Part shown: one piece after another, positions 60,316-64,000 of the stretch
Layout: each line of letters starts with the position of its first letter
Numbering within the stretch: the first letter of the stretch is position 1
From: Arthrobacter globiformis
GTDB taxonomy: Bacteria > Actinomycetota > Actinomycetes > Actinomycetales > Micrococcaceae
DNA: 64,000 nucleotides
Assembly (NCBI RefSeq): GCF_030815865.1
Contig: NZ_JAUSXI010000001.1
Span: 868,001-932,000 of the forward strand
Reading direction: 5' to 3'
Notes under the pieces: model-generated
What the model was told of the DNA's origin: nothing
Seen by the model: the letters and a program-made list of their open reading frames with translations, nothing else
The model's database searches: none
Position numbers and translations under genes: made by a program

Positions 60316-61523
60316 TAGACGTTCACCAGCCCACTGGTTGAGCTTGCCGAAGCCACCGGCGTCTGGGACAAGTCCAGCTCGGTGCCGTTCTTGCGGGCGA
60401 GGTCCGCCTCGAGTTCGCGCACCATCGGCAGGATGTCCTGGCCGAAGGCAGCGACTTCCTCCTGGAAGTGCAGGTAGCCGGTGAGGAACAGGTTCACGCC
60501 GATCTTCTTGTACTCAACGATCCGCTCGGCGATCTGCTCGGGGGTGCCGATCAGCTGCGTCTTGAAGCCGTCGTTGTACTGGACCAGATCCTCGAACGTG
60601 GAGTCCGCCCACATGCCCTTGCCGTCCTTGGTGGACGCGCCGGCTTCCTGGACGGCGTCGCGGAAGCCCTGCACAGCGGGCTTGTGTGCCTTCTCGACGA
60701 TTTCGCGGAGGGTGTCGCGGGCTTCCTTCTCGGAGTCGCGGGCGATGACGAAGCCGTTGAGGCCAAACCGGGGTGCGGCCAGCGCGCCCTCGGTGCCGCG
60801 CCGGGTCTCGCCGGACGCCGAGACCACGCCTGCGATGTTCTCCTTGAATCCCTCCAGGTCCTTGCCGTTGGAGAAGTACCAGTCGGCGACGCGGCCCGCG
60901 GTGGCCTGGGCCGCCGTCGAGTTTCCGCCGAAGAAGATCTCCGGGTGCGCGCGCCCCGGAACGTCCACGGGGGCGGGGTTCAGGGTGAAGTCGGTGATGT
61001 TGTAGTACTTGCCGGCCTGGCTGTAGTCCTTCTCCGTCCACAGCCCGCGCAGCACCCTGATGAATTCCTCGGTGCGGACGTAGCGTTCGTCGTGCTCCAG
61101 CCATTCGAGGCCAAAGTTGGTGAACTCGTTCTTGAGCCAGCCGGAGACGATGTTGACGGCGGCGCGGCCGTTCGAAATGTGGTCGGCGGTGATGATGTAC
61201 TTGGCCAGCACACCGGGGTGCCACATGCCGGGGTGGACGGCCGAGATGACCTTAAGCCGCTCCGTGGCCGCCAGCAGGGCGAGACTGAAGGACGTCGCCT
61301 CGTGCTGCTTGTCGGCGCCGTAGGATGCGGCATAGCGGGTCTGCGTCAGGGCGTATTCGAAGCCGGATTCCTCCGCGATGCGGGCCAGCTTCTTGTTGTA
61401 GTCGAAGTCCCAGCTGGTGCGCTGCTCAATGGTGGAGACCACCAGGCCGCCGGACACGTTCGGCACCCAGTAGGCGAACTTCAGGGGTTCGGAAAGACGG
61501 GCTACGTTGCTGATGTCGTTCAT
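60315..61523 (-). CDS. sfnG: FMNH2-dependent dimethylsulfone monooxygenase, SfnG-like
   Basis: A 402-residue bacterial-luciferase-like flavin monooxygenase. KFAYWVPNVSGGLVVSTIEQ, NIVSGWLKNEFTNFGLEWLE and RAHPEIFFGGNSTAAQATAG agree with SfnG, which oxidises dimethylsulfone to methanesulfinate for sulfur supply. The ATG at 61523 has AAAGGAACG upstream. The C-terminal VASASSTSGLVNV is encoded by a dispersed repeat (60335-60352). No flavin reductase is adjacent. Confidence 0.88.
   Translation of the reverse strand: MNDISNVARLSEPLKFAYWVPNVSGGLVVSTIEQRTSWDFDYNKKLARIAEESGFEYALTQTRYAASYGADKQHEATSFSLALLAATERLKVISAVHPGMWHPGVLAKYIITADHISNGRAAVNIVSGWLKNEFTNFGLEWLEHDERYVRTEEFIRVLRGLWTEKDYSQAGKYYNITDFTLNPAPVDVPGRAHPEIFFGGNSTAAQATAGRVADWYFSNGKDLEGFKENIAGVVSASGETRRGTEGALAAPRFGLNGFVIARDSEKEARDTLREIVEKAHKPAVQGFRDAVQEAGASTKDGKGMWADSTFEDLVQYNDGFKTQLIGTPEQIAERIVEYKKIGVNLFLTGYLHFQEEVAAFGQDILPMVRELEADLARKNGTELDLSQTPVASASSTSGLVNV
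60335..60352. repeat. Dispersed GGTTGAGCTTG repeat in the sfnG C-terminus
   Basis: TGGTTGAGCTTGCCGAAG lies inside the last codons of sfnG (leftward), adding a serine/alanine-rich tail. It is related to the copies at 49641 and 61788. Confidence 0.65.
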
Positions 61524-61533
61524 GATCGTTCCT

Positions 61534-63753
61534 TTACTTCTGTCCGGAGTTGGGGTTTCCGGGGACGGCGGTAGCGCATCGGTGCAGCGCATCCTGGATA
61601 CCGGCAATGGCCGGTTCGTTCTGTAGCGACGTGGTGTCGCCGAGGGTGGTTCCCTCGTAAAGCTGGGTCAGCAGCCGGCGCATGATCTTGCCGCTGCGGG
61701 TCTTGGGTACGTCCGGGACAACGACGACGTCGCGCGGCTTGGCGATCGGGCCGATCTCCTTGGCAACGTGGTTGCGGAGGGCTTCGCTGGTTGAGCTCGT
61801 CGAAACCAAGCCCGCCGAAACCCCGCCCTTCAAAACCACAAACGCGACGACGGCGTGGCCCGTCTTGGGGTCGGCGACCGGACAGACGCCCGCTTCCACC
61901 ACGTCCGGGTGGGTGACGAGGGCGGACTCGATCTCGATCGTGGAGAGCAGGTGGCCTGAGACGTTGAGTGTGTCGTCAACCCGACCGAGGATCCAGATGT
62001 CGCCGTCGACGTCGTACTTGGCGCCGTCGCCGGCAAGGAACCAGCCCTGCTCCGCATACTGGCTCCAGTAGGAGTCGAAGTAGCGGCGCGGGTTGCCCCA
62101 GACGGTCCGGGCGATTGCCGGGCCCGGCTGGTCCACGACGATGAAGCCCTGCACACCGGGGTCGGTGCGGTTCCCTGCCTCGTCCACCACCCGGGTGCTG
62201 ACGCCGGGGAGCGGGCGGGCAGCGCAGCCGGGCTTGAATTCGGTGTCCGTGGGCGCGGGGGACATGATGGTGGCCCCGGTTTCGGACTGCCACCAGGTAT
62301 CCACCATGGGCGCGGTGCCTGCACCGAGGTTGTCGCGCAGCCAGCGCCAGGCCTCCGGGTTCACGGCCTCTCCCACGGTGCCGAGCATCCGGATCGAGGA
62401 GAAGTCGTAGCTGTCAGGCACGCCGTCCGGGAACCAGCCCATGAGCGAGCGGACCAGGGTGGGCGCCGTGTAGTACTGGGTGACGCCGTAGCGTTCGATG
62501 ATCTCGAAGTGCCTGCCGGGATGCGGGGTGTTGGGCGTGCCCTCGAAGATCACCTGCGTCACGCCGTTGGAGAGCGGGCCGTATATCTCATAGGTGTGCG
62601 CGGTGACCCAGGCGAGGTCGGCCGTGCACCAGTGCACGTCCTGGTCCCGGAGCGCCGGATCGGGGTTGCTGAACAGGTGCTCGAAGCTCCAGGAGGCCTG
62701 GGTCAGGTAGCCGCCGGAGGTGTGGACCAGTCCCTTGGGCTTACCCGTGGTGCCGGAGGTGTACATGATGAACAGGGGAGTCTCGGCGTCGAACGCCTCC
62801 GGTTCGTGCACGTCGGAGGCGGGCCCGACGACGTCATGCCACCAGACGTCGCGGCCTGCGGTCATTGGGACTGCAGGGAGGTCTGCGGGGGCGGTGGTGC
62901 GGTTGATGACCAGGACGCGCTCGATGGCGTTGTCGCCGGCGACGGCGGCATCGGCGTTGTCCTTGACCGGGACCGCGACGCCGCGGCGGAACTGGCCGTC
63001 GGTGGTCACCAGCAGCTTCGCGCCGGTGTCAACGACGCGGAACCGGAGTGCCTCGGCGGAGAACCCGCCGAACACCAGGGAGTGCACGGCTCCGATCCGG
63101 GCCACCGCGAGCGTGATAATGACGGTTTCCGGGATCACGGGCAGGTAGATGACCACGCGGTCACCCTTGGTGATGCCGAGGGCCAGCAGGGCATTGGCGG
63201 CCTTGGAGACTTCACGCTGCAGTTCGGCGTAGGTGATGGTGCGGCGGTCGCCCGGTTCGCCCTCGAAGAACAGCGCCACCTTGTCCCCGCGGCCGGCGGC
63301 GACATGGCGGTCCACGCAGTTGTACGCGACGTTCAGCCTGCCGCCGTCGAACCACTTGATCTCGGGTCCACGGCCGGCTTCGACGTCGGCGGGCAGCCAG
63401 CTGTGCGCCGTGTGCCAAGGCCTTTGGGTGCCACGTTGCTGGTTGACGGGGCGCTCGGCCCAGTCCAACCGGAGGGCCTGTTCCTCCCAGAAGGCCACGT
63501 TGCCGGGATCGACAATGGTGCTGGGATCGACAGTGGGGGTGGTGCCGCTGTGACGCGCCGGCCCGTCGGTGGGGACGCCGTGCACTGCGCCGTCCGTTGG
63601 CTCGGTCGAGGACCATCCCGAAGAGCCGCTGAAGGAGCCGGGCGCGTCACGCAGCCCTGCTTCGTTCGCCGTCGCGTCCGAAGTGGTTTGTGGGGTTGCC
63701 TCAGATGGAATCCGGGCAAGGTTGGGCAGGGCAGAAGCATTCTTTGGGGTCAT
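61534..63753 (-). CDS. acs: Acetyl-CoA synthetase with N-terminal extension
   Basis: A 739-residue AMP-forming acetate:CoA ligase. FWEEQALRLDW opens the normal fold at about residue 89, so about 80 disordered Ser/Thr/Pro-rich residues are extra. The phosphate loop is YTSGTTGKPKGLVHTSGG (331-348), and K689 lies in PKTRSGKIMRRLL, the catalytic and acetylation lysine. Residues 649-655 are encoded by an inserted dispersed repeat. The ATG at 63753 is supported by GGAG overlapping the riboswitch. It heads an operon with sfnG and metY. Confidence 0.92.
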   Translation of the reverse strand: MTPKNASALPNLARIPSEATPQTTSDATANEAGLRDAPGSFSGSSGWSSTEPTDGAVHGVPTDGPARHSGTTPTVDPSTIVDPGNVAFWEEQALRLDWAERPVNQQRGTQRPWHTAHSWLPADVEAGRGPEIKWFDGGRLNVAYNCVDRHVAAGRGDKVALFFEGEPGDRRTITYAELQREVSKAANALLALGITKGDRVVIYLPVIPETVIITLAVARIGAVHSLVFGGFSAEALRFRVVDTGAKLLVTTDGQFRRGVAVPVKDNADAAVAGDNAIERVLVINRTTAPADLPAVPMTAGRDVWWHDVVGPASDVHEPEAFDAETPLFIMYTSGTTGKPKGLVHTSGGYLTQASWSFEHLFSNPDPALRDQDVHWCTADLAWVTAHTYEIYGPLSNGVTQVIFEGTPNTPHPGRHFEIIERYGVTQYYTAPTLVRSLMGWFPDGVPDSYDFSSIRMLGTVGEAVNPEAWRWLRDNLGAGTAPMVDTWWQSETGATIMSPAPTDTEFKPGCAARPLPGVSTRVVDEAGNRTDPGVQGFIVVDQPGPAIARTVWGNPRRYFDSYWSQYAEQGWFLAGDGAKYDVDGDIWILGRVDDTLNVSGHLLSTIEIESALVTHPDVVEAGVCPVADPKTGHAVVAFVVLKGGVSAGLVSTSSTSEALRNHVAKEIGPIAKPRDVVVVPDVPKTRSGKIMRRLLTQLYEGTTLGDTTSLQNEPAIAGIQDALHRCATAVPGNPNSGQK
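61788..61807. repeat. Dispersed GGTTGAGCTCGTCGAAACC repeat inside acs
   Basis: TGGTTGAGCTCGTCGAAACC lies within the acs coding sequence and, read leftward, encodes GLVSTSSTS in a surface loop before the C-terminal domain block HVAKEIGPIAKPRD. Frame is kept. Confidence 0.7.
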
Positions 63754-63762
63754 TGCAGCACT

Positions 63763-63893
63763 CCATCGGTCCTGGCAGTAGCACCCCTAGCCCGCCGCCG
63801 GGACGGAAGAACAGTGACGTGGGAATGGTCGTCTCACGTCACCGGGGGTTGCTGCGGCTTCATCGATCCAGGTCTCTCGGCCGCTCGGGATGG
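63763..63893 (-). ncRNA. SAM riboswitch (S-box clan) heading the acs-sfnG-metY operon
   Basis: Leftward RNA has GAGCGGCCGAGAGACCTGG, GATCGATGAAGCCGCAGCAACC-type core (GCAGCAACC at plus 63847-63855) and GGGGTGCTACTGCCAGGACC, closely matching the aptamer at 51799. P1 is CCATC (63889-63893) with GATGG (63763-63767). The acs ribosome-binding site GGAG shares bases with the P1 3' strand, so ligand binding should block translation start. Bases 63894-64000 upstream hold only a weak TTGAGA/TAGTAG promoter candidate. Confidence 0.85.
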
Positions 63894-64000
63894 TCACTAC
63901 CTACTAGAGCCGACTTGCAGGATTTCTCAAAATTGGCACCTTTGGAGCTGTAATATTCGTTCATCACGGTCGGGATCACTGCCTGCCATCCACATATTCG

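Noticed and set aside
58870..60318. Long plus-strand frame opposite metY
   Set aside because: Shadow of a complete PLP enzyme; no ribosome-binding site or motifs.

Overview
The window is about 64 kb of high-GC chromosomal DNA. It has dense genes, many ATGA/GTGA start-stop overlaps and frequent GTG starts. Gene content (class II fba followed by a DUF3151 gene and purA, a fused peptide-type permease/ATPase, several IclR and LacI regulators, ECF sigma with a membrane partner) fits an actinobacterium of the Micrococcaceae, most likely Arthrobacter, Pseudarthrobacter or a relative. This assignment is inference from gene content only. No rRNA, tRNA, CRISPR array or intact insertion sequence was seen.

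Layout. 1-4.2 kb: the 3' end of a valine/branched-chain acid degradation operon (mmsA, 3-hydroxyisobutyryl-CoA hydrolase, mmsB, enoyl-CoA hydratase, membrane protein). 4.3-6.8 kb: small regulators (ArsR, DUF1508, PAS-ANTAR, MarR). 6.8-10 kb: a divergent acyl-CoA synthetase / acyl-CoA dehydrogenase pair around a nested palindrome. 10-12.6 kb: DinB-like protein, cold-shock gene with promoter and terminator, small ABM-like protein, zinc alcohol dehydrogenase. 12.7-16.2 kb: a NarL-type two-component system divergent from a secreted HbpS-like heme-binding-domain protein and an ankyrin lipoprotein. 16.2-18.6 kb: scoAB with a divergent IclR regulator and repeated operator half-sites. 18.9-21.8 kb: a secreted double-cupredoxin, a quinone oxidoreductase and nadE.

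21.8-42 kb is one catabolic region for glucuronides or related glycosides. It has two LacI regulators, two sugar-phosphate-isomerase-like plus Gfo/Idh/MocA modules, a peptide-type ABC importer whose binding-protein gene is frameshifted, then uxaC-uxuB, beta-glucuronidase, a GPH-family glucuronide symporter, ManD-type mannonate dehydratase and gluconokinase. Four promoters in this region carry the same 18-bp LacI operator (TTGGCAACCGGTTGCCAA-like) placed on the -35 element, so they look like a single regulon.

42-55.7 kb is mostly core genes (pyrE, HAD phosphatase, SpoU methyltransferase, fbaA, DUF3151, MetE-like methyltransferase behind a SAM riboswitch, purA), with two frameshifted genes and several hairpin repeats. 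It ends in an ECF sigma / membrane partner operon with a small secreted protein. 55.7-58.3 kb looks like an acquired patch (transposase remnant, VOC protein, truncated P-loop gene, GNAT, nucleotidyltransferase). 58.3-64 kb holds a predicted small RNA sharing its ECF-type promoter and hairpin loop with the leader of the secreted-protein gene, then a leftward operon acs-sfnG-metY-CoA-binding protein behind a second SAM riboswitch.

The strongest leads are three. First, the SAM-riboswitch operon appears to join sulfone sulfur scavenging, O-acetylhomoserine sulfhydrylation and recycling of the released acetate. Second, an ECF-type promoter plus C-rich-loop hairpin occurs twice with compensatory stem changes, once as a 5' leader and once as a stand-alone RNA. 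Third, the LacI regulon pairs a hydrolytic glucuronide route with a possible oxidative deglycosylation route. Three separate frameshifts are each explained by one extra G:C pair in a G run, so they need read-level checking before the genes are called dead.
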